Of a DNA stretch of 64,000 bases, positions 33,615 to 45,122 are shown piece after piece. The position numbers were made by a program, and so were the translations under genes. Positions within the stretch are counted from its first letter, which is position 1. Each line of letters opens with the position of its first letter. The notes beneath the pieces are model-generated. The model searched no databases and was not told the origin of the DNA. It worked only from the letters and a program-made list of their open reading frames with translations. The DNA comes from JBDHWG01 sp039810085 (GTDB taxonomy: Bacteria; Chloroflexota; Anaerolineae; Epilineales; JAHCIE01): assembly GCA_039810085.1 (NCBI GenBank), contig JBDHWG010000006.1:62001-126000 (forward strand), read 5' to 3'.

Positions 33615-33665
33615 GGAGCACGCGGGAGGGGACTCACGCCGTCAGCCCCTTGCCGCGTGCCCCTC
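33613..33665 (+). promoter_or_regulatory. Hairpin before the leuA ribosome binding site
   Basis: Stem GAGGAGCACGCGG (33613-33625) / CCGCGTGCCCCTC (33653-33665) with a single mismatch and an internal GGGG/CCCC pairing. It ends six bases before the AAGGAG of leuA. No T-tract, so it would more likely affect translation or processing. Confidence 0.45.
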
Positions 33666-33683
33666 ACCCCCAAGGAGCATACC

Positions 33684-35306
<1,623 letters not shown>

Positions 35307-35326
35307 GACCTGTCCCTCACCCCCTG

Positions 35327-35353
35327 CCCCCTCTCCCAAAATGGGAGAGGGGG
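35327..35353 (+). repeat. G/C-rich hairpin repeat between leuA and leuC
   Basis: Perfect 11-base stem CCCCCTCTCCC / GGGAGAGGGGG with AAAAT loop, 19 bases before leuC. It resembles the common CCCTCTCCC...GGGAGAGGG intergenic repeat type. No T-tract, so probably an mRNA-stability or repeat element rather than a terminator. Confidence 0.5.
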
Positions 35354-35371
35354 AACTTGCGAAAGGTACAT

Positions 35372-36784
35372 ATGTCTGCGAATCGCCCACGAACTCTGTT
35401 CGAGAAAGTCTGGGACAACCACGTGGTAAGCGCCGATCCGGGCGCGCCCACGGTCATCTATATCGACCTGCACCTGGTCCACGAAGTCACCTCGCCCCAG
35501 GCTTTCACCGGCCTGCGCGAGAAGGGACTGAAGGTGCGCCGCCCGGACCGCACGGTTGCCACCATCGACCACAGCGTGCCGACAACGCCGCGCTCGATCC
35601 CCATCATGGACGTGATGGCAGCGAAGCAGATCGAGCAGATGCGAACGAACGCCCGCGAGTTCGGCATCACGCTGTATGACATCGACAGCCGCGAGCAAGG
35701 CATCGTCCACGTCATCGGCCCACAGCTCGGCATTACACAGCCCGGCATGACCATTGTCTGCGGCGACAGCCACACCTCGACCCACGGCGCGTTCGGCGCG
35801 CTAGCCTTCGGCATCGGCACAAGCGAGGTCGAGATGGTCCTCGCTACGCAGTGCCTCCTCCAGCGCAAGCCGAAGACGATGGAAGTCCGCGTCAACGGCA
35901 CGCTGCACCCTGGCGTCGCGGCCAAAGACATCATCCTGGCCGTCATCGCCAAGAACGGCGTCGGCGGTGGGACGGGGCACGTCTTCGAGTACACTGGCAG
36001 CGCCATCCGCGCCCTGAGCATGGAAGGGCGCATGACCGTGTGCAACATGAGCATCGAAGGCGGCGCCCGTGCGGGCATGATTGCCCCGGACGACACGACG
36101 TTCGAGTACCTGGCTGGGCGTCCCTTTGCGCCCAAGGGCGAGGCATGGGAGCAGTCCGTCGCCCACTGGCAGATGCTTCCCAGCGATAGCGGCGCTACCT
36201 ACGACCGCAGCATCACCATCAACGCCGATGAGCTTGAGCCGATGATTACCTACGGCACGAACCCCGGCATGGGCATGCCCATCACCGGCCGCGTTCCCAA
36301 CCCTGACGACTTCTCCGACTCGCTCCAACGCGCCTCCCTGGAGAAGGCGCTGGCATACATGGACCTGCGTCCCGGCGAGCCGCTCCTCGGCCACCCGGTC
36401 GACGTCGTGTTCATCGGGTCGTGCACCAACTCGCGCATCACCGACCTCCGACAGGCGGCGAGCTTGCTCAAGGGACGCACGGTCAGCCCGAACGTGCGTG
36501 TCATGGTCGTGCCCGGCTCGGCCGAGGTCAAGATGCAGGCAGAGAGCGAGGGCCTGGACCAGGTCTTCAAGGCGGCAGGCGCGGAGTGGCGCGAGGCCGG
36601 CTGCAGCATGTGCATCGCCATGAACGGCGACGAGCTGCGCCCCGGCCAGTACTGCGTCAGCACCAGCAACCGCAACTTCGAGGGCCGCCAGGGGCGCGGC
36701 GGGCGCACGTTCCTCGCCAGCCCGCTGACCGCTGCCGCCACTGCCCTCACCGGCGTCGTGACGGATGCGCGCACGATGTTGTAA
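35372..36784 (+). CDS. leuC: 3-isopropylmalate dehydratase, large subunit
   Basis: Aconitase-family large subunit of 470 residues that isomerises 2- to 3-isopropylmalate with LeuD. Iron-sulfur ligands: Cys in VVFIGSCTNSRITDLR and two Cys in AGCSMCIAMN; substrate-binding ICGDSHTSTHGAFGALAFG is intact. ATG 35372 has GAAAGG six bases upstream. leuD does not follow directly: a MazEF-type toxin-antitoxin pair lies between the two subunit genes. Confidence 0.96.
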   Translation: MSANRPRTLFEKVWDNHVVSADPGAPTVIYIDLHLVHEVTSPQAFTGLREKGLKVRRPDRTVATIDHSVPTTPRSIPIMDVMAAKQIEQMRTNAREFGITLYDIDSREQGIVHVIGPQLGITQPGMTIVCGDSHTSTHGAFGALAFGIGTSEVEMVLATQCLLQRKPKTMEVRVNGTLHPGVAAKDIILAVIAKNGVGGGTGHVFEYTGSAIRALSMEGRMTVCNMSIEGGARAGMIAPDDTTFEYLAGRPFAPKGEAWEQSVAHWQMLPSDSGATYDRSITINADELEPMITYGTNPGMGMPITGRVPNPDDFSDSLQRASLEKALAYMDLRPGEPLLGHPVDVVFIGSCTNSRITDLRQAASLLKGRTVSPNVRVMVVPGSAEVKMQAESEGLDQVFKAAGAEWREAGCSMCIAMNGDELRPGQYCVSTSNRNFEGRQGRGGRTFLASPLTAAATALTGVVTDARTML

Positions 36785-36812
36785 ACTTGGATCATCCCGC
36801 TGGATAACGAGA

Positions 36813-36841
36813 TTGACCGGTGTTCAATTGTGGAGTATGAT
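36813..36841 (+). promoter_or_regulatory. Promoter of the embedded toxin-antitoxin pair
   Basis: TTGACC at 36813-36818 and TATGAT at 36836-36841, spacer 17 bases, about 48 bases before the antitoxin ATG. An inverted repeat ATGAT-N7-ATCAT (36837-36853) overlaps the -10 box and is a candidate operator for autoregulation. Confidence 0.7.
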
Positions 36842-36889
36842 GTAGGCAATCATGAGGAGGAAAGTGTGTAGTATTATAAGGAGAGGAAT

Positions 36890-37147
36890 ATGGGCGCCAG
36901 GACCATTCAGATTACGATCGAAGACTCGATGTTGGAGAAAGTAGACCAGGCTGTGGAGCAGCTCAACATCTCGCGCTCCGCCGCCATCCGTGCTGCGCTG
37001 GCTCAGTGGCTGCACGAGCGTCGTATGGAGGAGCTCGACAGGCAGACGGAGGAGGGGTATAGGCGAATTCCTGCCCATCCCGACGAATTCTATATAGCTC
37101 CTAGCCAGCATGTCCAACTGGATGAGTGGCCAACGGAGGATGCGTGA
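36890..37147 (+). CDS. Ribbon-helix-helix antitoxin (MazE/CopG-like)
   Basis: Protein of 85 residues. The N-terminal half is a ribbon-helix-helix DNA-binding domain (RTIQITIEDSMLEKVDQAVE, SRSAAIRAALAQWL), the C-terminal half an acidic tail (HPDEFYIAPSQHVQLDEW) expected to wrap the toxin. ATG 36890 has AAGGAGAGGA upstream. Its stop overlaps the toxin start by four bases (GTGA). It should repress its own promoter together with the toxin. GC and codon use are lower than in the leu genes around it, consistent with insertion of a mobile toxin-antitoxin module. Confidence 0.85.
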   Translation: MGARTIQITIEDSMLEKVDQAVEQLNISRSAAIRAALAQWLHERRMEELDRQTEEGYRRIPAHPDEFYIAPSQHVQLDEWPTEDA

Positions 37148-37476
37148 GACGTGGCGAAGTCCGCTGGTACACCTTTGAAGCGCCCAACAAGCGTCGTCCT
37201 GTGGTTGTTCTGACAAGGACGCCCTCGATTGGCTATCTGTATGACGTTACGGTTGCGCAGATAACTTCCACTATCCGCAATGTGCCGGCCGAGGTCGTTC
37301 TGGATGAGGAAGATGGGATGAAACAGGCTTGTGCTGTCAACCTGTTTCAGATCACGACTGTTCCGAAGACCAAGATAGGGCCTCTAATTACAGTTCTGTC
37401 ACCCGAGAAGATGCGCGAGATCGCCGAAGCCATTCGATATGCGCTGGACTTAGGTCTGCTCGCGTCATTGAGTTGA
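37144..37476 (+). CDS. MazF/PemK-family endoribonuclease toxin
   Basis: Protein of 110 residues with the CcdB/MazF fold pattern: VRRGEVRWYTFEAPNKRRPVVVL at the start (cleft Arg and Gly), VAQITSTIRNVPAEVVLD in the middle, QACAVNLFQITTVPKTK with the conserved Asn, and a C-terminal helix MREIAEAIRYALDLG. MazF enzymes cleave mRNA at short sequences when the antitoxin is lost. GTG 37144 overlaps the antitoxin stop, with GGAGGA upstream. leuD starts 29 bases downstream, so leuD translation may depend on read-through from this module. Confidence 0.88.
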   Translation: MRRGEVRWYTFEAPNKRRPVVVLTRTPSIGYLYDVTVAQITSTIRNVPAEVVLDEEDGMKQACAVNLFQITTVPKTKIGPLITVLSPEKMREIAEAIRYALDLGLLASLS

Positions 37477-37505
37477 ACTTTGCGTACGCCCATGAGGACA
37501 CCGCT

Positions 37506-38117
37506 ATGCCTGAACCGTTGAAACCGTTCCGTAGTAAGGTGGTTGTGATGTCGACGCCCAACATCGACACCGACCAGATTATCCCGGCCCGCTACCTCAA
37601 AGTCACTGACAAGCAGCAGCTCGGCCAGTATCTCTTCTCCGACTGGCGCTATCGGGACGGCGAGCCAATTCCGGACTTCATCCTCAACCAGCCGGAGATG
37701 AAAGGGCGGCAAGTCCTTCTCGCTGGCGACAACTTCGGCTGCGGCAGCTCCCGCGAGCACGCCCCCTGGGCGCTCGTGGACTACGGCTTCCGCGCCGTCA
37801 TTAGCACATCGTTCGCCGACATCTTCCGCAACAACGCGCTGAAGAACGGCCTGCTGCCGGTCGCCGTCGGCTCCGAGGTGCATGAATCGCTCATGGCGCA
37901 GCTGGCGGCCCACCCTGATGCTGAGGTCGCCGTGGACCTCGAAGCGGAGAGCCTGACGCTGCCCAACGGCCAGACCGTGCGCTTCCCGATTGACCCCTTC
38001 GCCCGCACGTGCCTGCTCCAGGGCGTGGACGAACTGGGCTATCTGCTCAACCTTGGCAGCCAGATTGACGCTTTCGAGGCCGAGCACGAGGGCCGCGTCG
38101 AGGCGGCGGCCGGTTGA
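37506..38117 (+). CDS. leuD: 3-isopropylmalate dehydratase, small subunit
   Basis: Small subunit of 203 residues completing the isopropylmalate isomerase. Signature: STPNIDTDQIIPARYLKV and the aconitase-swivel GDNFGCGSSREHAPWALVDY; the length of about 200 is the bacterial type. ATG 37506 has GAGGA seven bases upstream. It follows the toxin gene by 29 bases rather than leuC, a broken but still co-directional arrangement. Confidence 0.95.
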   Translation: MPEPLKPFRSKVVVMSTPNIDTDQIIPARYLKVTDKQQLGQYLFSDWRYRDGEPIPDFILNQPEMKGRQVLLAGDNFGCGSSREHAPWALVDYGFRAVISTSFADIFRNNALKNGLLPVAVGSEVHESLMAQLAAHPDAEVAVDLEAESLTLPNGQTVRFPIDPFARTCLLQGVDELGYLLNLGSQIDAFEAEHEGRVEAAAG

Positions 38118-38375
38118 TGCAAGTGCCTCATGCTGTGCTTCAGCACGACATGGCAACGGACAAGACGCAGGCTCTATGCTTGACGTCGGCGTCCGCACGC
38201 CCTTGCATTTCGATTATCATTATTGGCCAGGGGTGACAGTGCGCTGTCACCCCTGAGTGTGTGCGGGGGTGGCAGCGGCACAGGCGGCGCTCCTCCCCGC
38301 AAAGGCGCTTGCGGAGCCAGTCTTGACGGACGGCCCGAGGCCCTAACCGCCCTACACGGGGCAAGGAGAGAGCGA
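38118..38375 (+). other. leuD-cimA intergenic region with three hairpins
   Basis: This 258-base gap has no gene. It holds a compound hairpin CATGCTGTGCT-TC-AGCACGACATG (38129-38152), a perfect 10-base stem GGGGTGACAG-TGCG-CTGTCACCCC (38231-38254) without a T-tract, and an inverted repeat CCGCAA/TTGCGG near 38299-38316. A weak TTGACG near 38178 could be a -35 box. These may terminate, process or reinitiate the message before cimA. Confidence 0.45.
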
Positions 38376-39956
38376 ATGCGCATCCTCGTCTACGATACGA
38401 CCCTCCGCGACGGCACCCAGCACGCCGGTGTGTCTCTATCCGTCGAAGACAAACTAAAGATTACCGCGCGCCTCGATGAATTCGGCGTCGACTACATCGA
38501 GGGCGGCTGGCCCGGCTCGAACCCCAAGGACATCGAGTATTTCCGCCGCGTCCGCAGCCTGCCCCTCCGCCACGCCCGCGTCACCGCCTTTGGCTCGACC
38601 CGCAAGGCCGACACGCCCGTCGCCGACGACCCTCAAGTGCAGCTCCTCATCGACGCGGAGACTCCCGCCATCGCCATCTTTGGCAAGTCGTCGGATCTGC
38701 ACGTCGAGCACGTCCTGCGCACGACCCTCGCAGAGAACCTCGCCATGATCGGCGACACCGTCGCCTATCTCAAGTCCCACGGGCGCGAGGTCGTCTACGA
38801 CGCCGAGCATTTCTTCGACGGCTACAAGCGCAACCCCGACTATGCCCTCGCGACGATCAAGGCGGCAGCCGACGCGGGCGCGGATGTCGTCGTGCTGTGC
38901 GACACCAACGGCGGGTGCATGCCGTGGGAGGTTGAAGAGATTGTGGACGCGGCCATCGCCGCCATCCCCCACACTCCCCTCGGCATCCATACCCACGATG
39001 ACGCGGGGTGCGGCGTCATCAACACCCTGTCCGCCGTGCGCCACGGGGCCATTCACGTGCAGGGAACCGTCAACGGCTATGGCGAGCGCGTCGGCAACGC
39101 CAATCTTTGCACTATTCTTCCCAACCTGGCGCTCAAGATGGGCTACGATGTGCTGACGCCGGGCGCGCTGGCGCGGCTGACTGAGCTATCCCGCTACGTG
39201 GCTGAGTTGTCCAACATGGGCCTCGACCCGCGCCTGCCCTACGTCGGCTCGGCGGCGTTCACTCACAAGGGCGGCACCCACGTCGCCGCCATCCTGCGCG
39301 TCGAAGAGAGCTACCAGCACATCGACCCCACCCTCGTGGGCAACGAGAAGGTGGTCGTTATCTCGGAGTTGTCGGGCCAGGGGAACATTCGCTACAAGGC
39401 CGACGAGTTCGGCGTCGAGGTCAACGGCAACGACGGGGTGCGCCAGGTGCTTCAACGCGTAAAAGAGCTAGAAAACCAGGGCTTCTCCTTCGAGGGCGCC
39501 GAGGCGTCGGTGGACCTCATGCTGCGCCGGGTGCAGCCGGGCTACGTGGCGCCCTTTGAGTTAATCGACTTCCACGCCATCGTCGAGCACCGCCAGGGGC
39601 GCGGCCTACTCGCCGAAGCCTCGGTCAAGGTCAAGGTCGGCGACGAGATCGCCCACACCGTCGCCGATGGTAATGGTCCGGTCAACGCCCTCGACCAGGC
39701 GCTGCGGAAGGCGCTCCTGCCCCACTACCCGCACCTCGCCGAGATGCGCCTCGTGGACTACAAGGTGCGCATCCTGGACTCCCACGCCGCGACCGGCGCG
39801 ATCACGCGCGTGCTGCTCGACTCAGCGAGCGGCGACATGACGTGGAGCACCGTCGGCGCATCGACCAACATCATCGAGGCGTCCTGGCAGGCACTGGCTG
39901 ATTCCTTCGAATACGCCATCGTCGCCACGAGCGAGGCTGCGCCGGTAGCGGTGTGA
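38376..39956 (+). CDS. cimA: (R)-citramalate synthase
   Basis: Condenses acetyl-CoA with pyruvate to (R)-citramalate, opening the threonine-independent route to isoleucine; 526 residues. The barrel starts LVYDTTLRDGTQHAGVSLSV, with VLCDTNGGCMPWEVEEI and GIHTHDDAGCGVINTL; the shift from the LeuA-type DGEQSPG and the long 526-residue form with STVGASTNIIEASWQALADS near the end are typical of CimA. ATG 38376 has AAGGAGAG five bases upstream. Sharing a cluster with leuCD fits, as the same isomerase can process citramalate. Confidence 0.93.
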   Translation: MRILVYDTTLRDGTQHAGVSLSVEDKLKITARLDEFGVDYIEGGWPGSNPKDIEYFRRVRSLPLRHARVTAFGSTRKADTPVADDPQVQLLIDAETPAIAIFGKSSDLHVEHVLRTTLAENLAMIGDTVAYLKSHGREVVYDAEHFFDGYKRNPDYALATIKAAADAGADVVVLCDTNGGCMPWEVEEIVDAAIAAIPHTPLGIHTHDDAGCGVINTLSAVRHGAIHVQGTVNGYGERVGNANLCTILPNLALKMGYDVLTPGALARLTELSRYVAELSNMGLDPRLPYVGSAAFTHKGGTHVAAILRVEESYQHIDPTLVGNEKVVVISELSGQGNIRYKADEFGVEVNGNDGVRQVLQRVKELENQGFSFEGAEASVDLMLRRVQPGYVAPFELIDFHAIVEHRQGRGLLAEASVKVKVGDEIAHTVADGNGPVNALDQALRKALLPHYPHLAEMRLVDYKVRILDSHAATGAITRVLLDSASGDMTWSTVGASTNIIEASWQALADSFEYAIVATSEAAPVAV

Positions 39957-39983
39957 CACTACCGGATCGCGCATAAGGATAGC

Positions 39984-40047
39984 TGTCACCCTGAGCGCAG
40001 CGAAGGGTCTCCTGTCCGAGGGATGCTTCGCTACGCTCAGCATGACA
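39984..40047. repeat. Palindromic intergenic repeat (TGTCACCCTGAGCG type)
   Basis: Left arm TGTCACCCTGAGCGCAGCGA (from 39984) and right arm GCTTCGCTACGCTCAGCATGACA (to 40047) are inverted copies with few differences. This is a widespread short intergenic repeat in several bacterial phyla. It lies in the 224-base gap between cimA and lon. Confidence 0.7.
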
Positions 40048-40068
40048 AGTTGAGGCTACGTTCGGGTA

Positions 40069-40130
40069 GACACAGAGGACACAGAGGGTAATGACGTCCG
40101 CCTTCTCTGTGTCCTCTGTGCCTCCGCGGC
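40069..40130. repeat. Palindromic intergenic repeat (CACAGAGGACACAGAG type)
   Basis: Left arm GACACAGAGGACACAGAGGG at 40069-40088 and right arm CTCTGTGTCCTCTGTGCCTC around 40105-40124. Same family as the element at 53790-53852. Confidence 0.7.
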
Positions 40131-40180
40131 AATCTTCTGTTCTATCGGCCGGCGAGTCCCCGTCTACTACACCGCGTTGG

Positions 40181-42793
<2,613 letters not shown>

Positions 42794-42796
42794 TCT

Positions 42797-43240
42797 TTAT
42801 GATATCTCCTCGGGTGGCGCCTGAACCGGGATGCGACGGCGGCCGGCTTTGGGTAATGTAATCGTCAGAAAACCGTCCTCGTATTGCGCCGCGATACCGT
42901 CCTCCCGGATGGGAATAGGTACAGCCACCTCGGTCTGGAACGGACCCCACGTAATCTCCATGCGGTGGTAGCCACGCTTGGGCGCTGTGTCCCGTCGGAC
43001 GCCGGCCACAACCAGAGCGCCGTCGGCCAGAGCGACGCGGAAATCGTCCTCGCGCATGCCGGCAATCTCGACCAGGACAATCAGCGCGTCATCGGTCTCG
43101 TACACATCGGTAGGCGGTCGAAAAACGGATTGCCCATAGAGCGCCGACCAGGGCGACTGGAACACGGCCTGCCCCAGCAGCCTATCTATTTCATTTTGGA
43201 GCCTGCGAAGCTCTCCTGAGCCGGACCTCGTTCGATGCAT
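42797..43240 (-). CDS. Small heat shock protein, Hsp20 family
   Basis: Holdase chaperone of 147 residues. The alpha-crystallin domain (about 40-135) has PPTDVYETDDALIVLVEIAG at its start and the conserved GFLTITLPKAG near its end; the C-terminal tail contains the IPV anchor (RRRIPVQAPP) used for oligomer assembly. The start ATG 43240 lacks a strong ribosome binding site. It shares an operon with lon, coupling holding and degradation of damaged proteins. No CIRCE or clear heat-shock operator was found upstream. Confidence 0.92.
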   Translation of the reverse strand: MHRTRSGSGELRRLQNEIDRLLGQAVFQSPWSALYGQSVFRPPTDVYETDDALIVLVEIAGMREDDFRVALADGALVVAGVRRDTAPKRGYHRMEITWGPFQTEVAVPIPIREDGIAAQYEDGFLTITLPKAGRRRIPVQAPPEEIS

Positions 43241-43328
43241 AGTCGCGCCTTTCTGTGACTGATCTTCTCATGTAATTGTAGCCGTGCGCACGGTAATTTC
43301 AAACGAACGACGTGGGTAGAAACGGTTG

Positions 43329-45053
43329 TCAGCGTGGCGCGCGAACCGGCGCAAGGCTCTCAGCGCCCAGCACAGAAGCCGCATACCCTTCGACGCCGCG
43401 GCGGATGACGGCGAGACCGAGCGGGTACACCAGGGGCACGCGCGGACTATCGTCGCGCAGCATCTGTGCCACCTGCTGGTACACCTCGCGCCGACGATCC
43501 ATGTCAGCGTTTGTTTCGCCCTGCCTGAGAGCGTCGAGCACGGCTGGCTTCGAGTAGCCGGTCTCCCCCACCGAAAGGGGACCAAACAGGGGGTTGAGGA
43601 ACGCGAATGGGTCGTCCAATGCTTCGCTGCGCCCCGAGGGCGTCGGGTAGCTTAACAGGAACAGGGGAAACTGCCCCTGCTTGCGCTCGGCGAGGAAGCT
43701 GGCCCACTCATCCTCGCGCAGAACGGCCTTGATGCCCGCCGCTTCGAGCTGCGCCGCTATCGCTTTAGCCAGGGGCGCGGCGCTTGGCCCAAGGGGCGGA
43801 CTGCTATACCACAGCTCCAGCCGCCGCAGCTTGCCATCTGGGCCGGCAACTTCGGACAGCCCGTTTTGAAATCCAGCCTGAGCCAGCAAGTCCCTGGCCT
43901 TGGCGCTGCTTGCTGAGCCTGGCGGACCGATGCGGCAGCACAACGACGGCGGAATAAACTGATCCGCTGGAATCGCCGACTGCGACGGAAGCGCCGCTAC
44001 CAGCGCCGCACCATCCAGAGCATTGGCGATGGCCTGCCGCACGCGAGAGTCGTTGAGCGGGCGGTAGCGCTGGTTGATGCCCAGGTAACTCACGGCAAGC
44101 TGTGGGCGTGGGATAGGGACAAGACCGCGCGCTTGGGCTGCTGCTGCGCGGTCAACAGGGATATCCGGCGCGAGGTCGGCGCGCCCGTCAACCAGCGCGG
44201 CCAGCTGCGTGTCCGGATCGCCCAATGCCTGGAATGTGAGCGTGTCGGAGGCCGCCGCGCCGCCCCAGTAGTCGGCATACCGCTCGAGGCGAAGCATGCC
44301 CGGCTGCCACTCCTTCAGGCGAAACGGCCCTGTACCGACCGCGCCGCCGTCGGGCGCACCGTATCGCGCACCAACGCGTGCCACCGCGTCCGGGCTGCTG
44401 ATGCCGAAGTACGGCAGCGCGAGGAATGCCGGAAAGTAGGCGGCGGGCCGCGAGAGATGGAACGTGACCTCGCCGTTGTCGCCCGCGATGACATCCGTCA
44501 CAAGACTACCGGAGCCGCGATAGCCGCCGAAGATGTCCGACCAGACCTGGAACTGCTTGCCCTCGCTTCGAGCGCCAGCAGCGAAGTCCGGGTCGATCCA
44601 GCGGTCGAAGTTGAACTTAACGGCGGATGGTGTCAGCGACGTGCCGTCGTGGAAGCGCACCCCTTGACGCAGTGTAAATGCCCACTCGGTCGCATCACTG
44701 TTAGCGCGCCAGCCGGTCGCCAAGACCGGCGTAATTTCCCCATTAGGGCCGAGGCCGGTGAGCGTATCGAATATCTGCCGAAGAACGGGCAGTCCAGGGG
44801 CGTCGACAAGGTCGCCAGGGTCGAGACTGAGGGGATCACGTGTCATCGCCACGACAAGGGCGTCGCGCTGTTGCGGGACCGACGGCGCCTCTGCCTGCGT
44901 TGTGCGTGTCGGCGCGCCTGCGATTGGCGCGACAGTAGGGGCTGTCGGCATCGCGGCTGTCAGGGCAGGCGACGGCGTCGCGCGCGCACGGCAGGCGGCA
45001 GCAAACCCTGCCAGGGCAAGGCAGAGAAGGAGTGTCAGGAACCGGTTTCGCAT
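43329..45053 (-). CDS. Peptide/nickel-type ABC substrate-binding lipoprotein (family 5)
   Basis: Solute-binding protein of 574 residues of the DppA/OppA family. The N-terminus has a lipoprotein signal (FLTLLLCLALAGFAAAC, lipidated Cys21) followed by a Pro/Thr-rich linker. The SBP_bac_5 pattern is clear: AMTRDPLSLDPGDLVDAPG, TLRQGVRFHDGTSLTPSAVKF, VRQAIANALDG, and a C-terminal PLVYPLGLAVIR. No permease or ATPase genes lie nearby, so it is an orphan receptor here. The predicted -10 box ends only six bases before the ATG, which suggests a leaderless mRNA. Confidence 0.88.
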   Translation of the reverse strand: MRNRFLTLLLCLALAGFAAACRARATPSPALTAAMPTAPTVAPIAGAPTRTTQAEAPSVPQQRDALVVAMTRDPLSLDPGDLVDAPGLPVLRQIFDTLTGLGPNGEITPVLATGWRANSDATEWAFTLRQGVRFHDGTSLTPSAVKFNFDRWIDPDFAAGARSEGKQFQVWSDIFGGYRGSGSLVTDVIAGDNGEVTFHLSRPAAYFPAFLALPYFGISSPDAVARVGARYGAPDGGAVGTGPFRLKEWQPGMLRLERYADYWGGAAASDTLTFQALGDPDTQLAALVDGRADLAPDIPVDRAAAAQARGLVPIPRPQLAVSYLGINQRYRPLNDSRVRQAIANALDGAALVAALPSQSAIPADQFIPPSLCCRIGPPGSASSAKARDLLAQAGFQNGLSEVAGPDGKLRRLELWYSSPPLGPSAAPLAKAIAAQLEAAGIKAVLREDEWASFLAERKQGQFPLFLLSYPTPSGRSEALDDPFAFLNPLFGPLSVGETGYSKPAVLDALRQGETNADMDRRREVYQQVAQMLRDDSPRVPLVYPLGLAVIRRGVEGYAASVLGAESLAPVRAPR

Positions 45054-45059
45054 GGTGCA

Positions 45060-45068
45060 AGTATACCA
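45060..45068 (-). promoter_or_regulatory. Extended -10 promoter implying a leaderless mRNA
   Basis: Minus-strand TGGTATACT; hexamer 45065-45060 is followed by TGCACC and then the ATG at 45053. The transcript should start at or next to the A of the start codon. No Shine-Dalgarno sequence is present. Confidence 0.5.
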
Positions 45069-45070
45069 CG

Positions 45071-45099
45071 TTGACACGTTAACGGCGATAGATTACAAT
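45071..45099 (+). promoter_or_regulatory. Promoter of the CoA-transferase gene
   Basis: TTGACA at 45071-45076 and TACAAT at 45094-45099 with a 17-base spacer. It nearly abuts the divergent -10 box of the substrate-binding protein gene. Confidence 0.75.
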
Positions 45100-45122
45100 G
45101 CGCAGAAATGGAGGTTTTCCTA

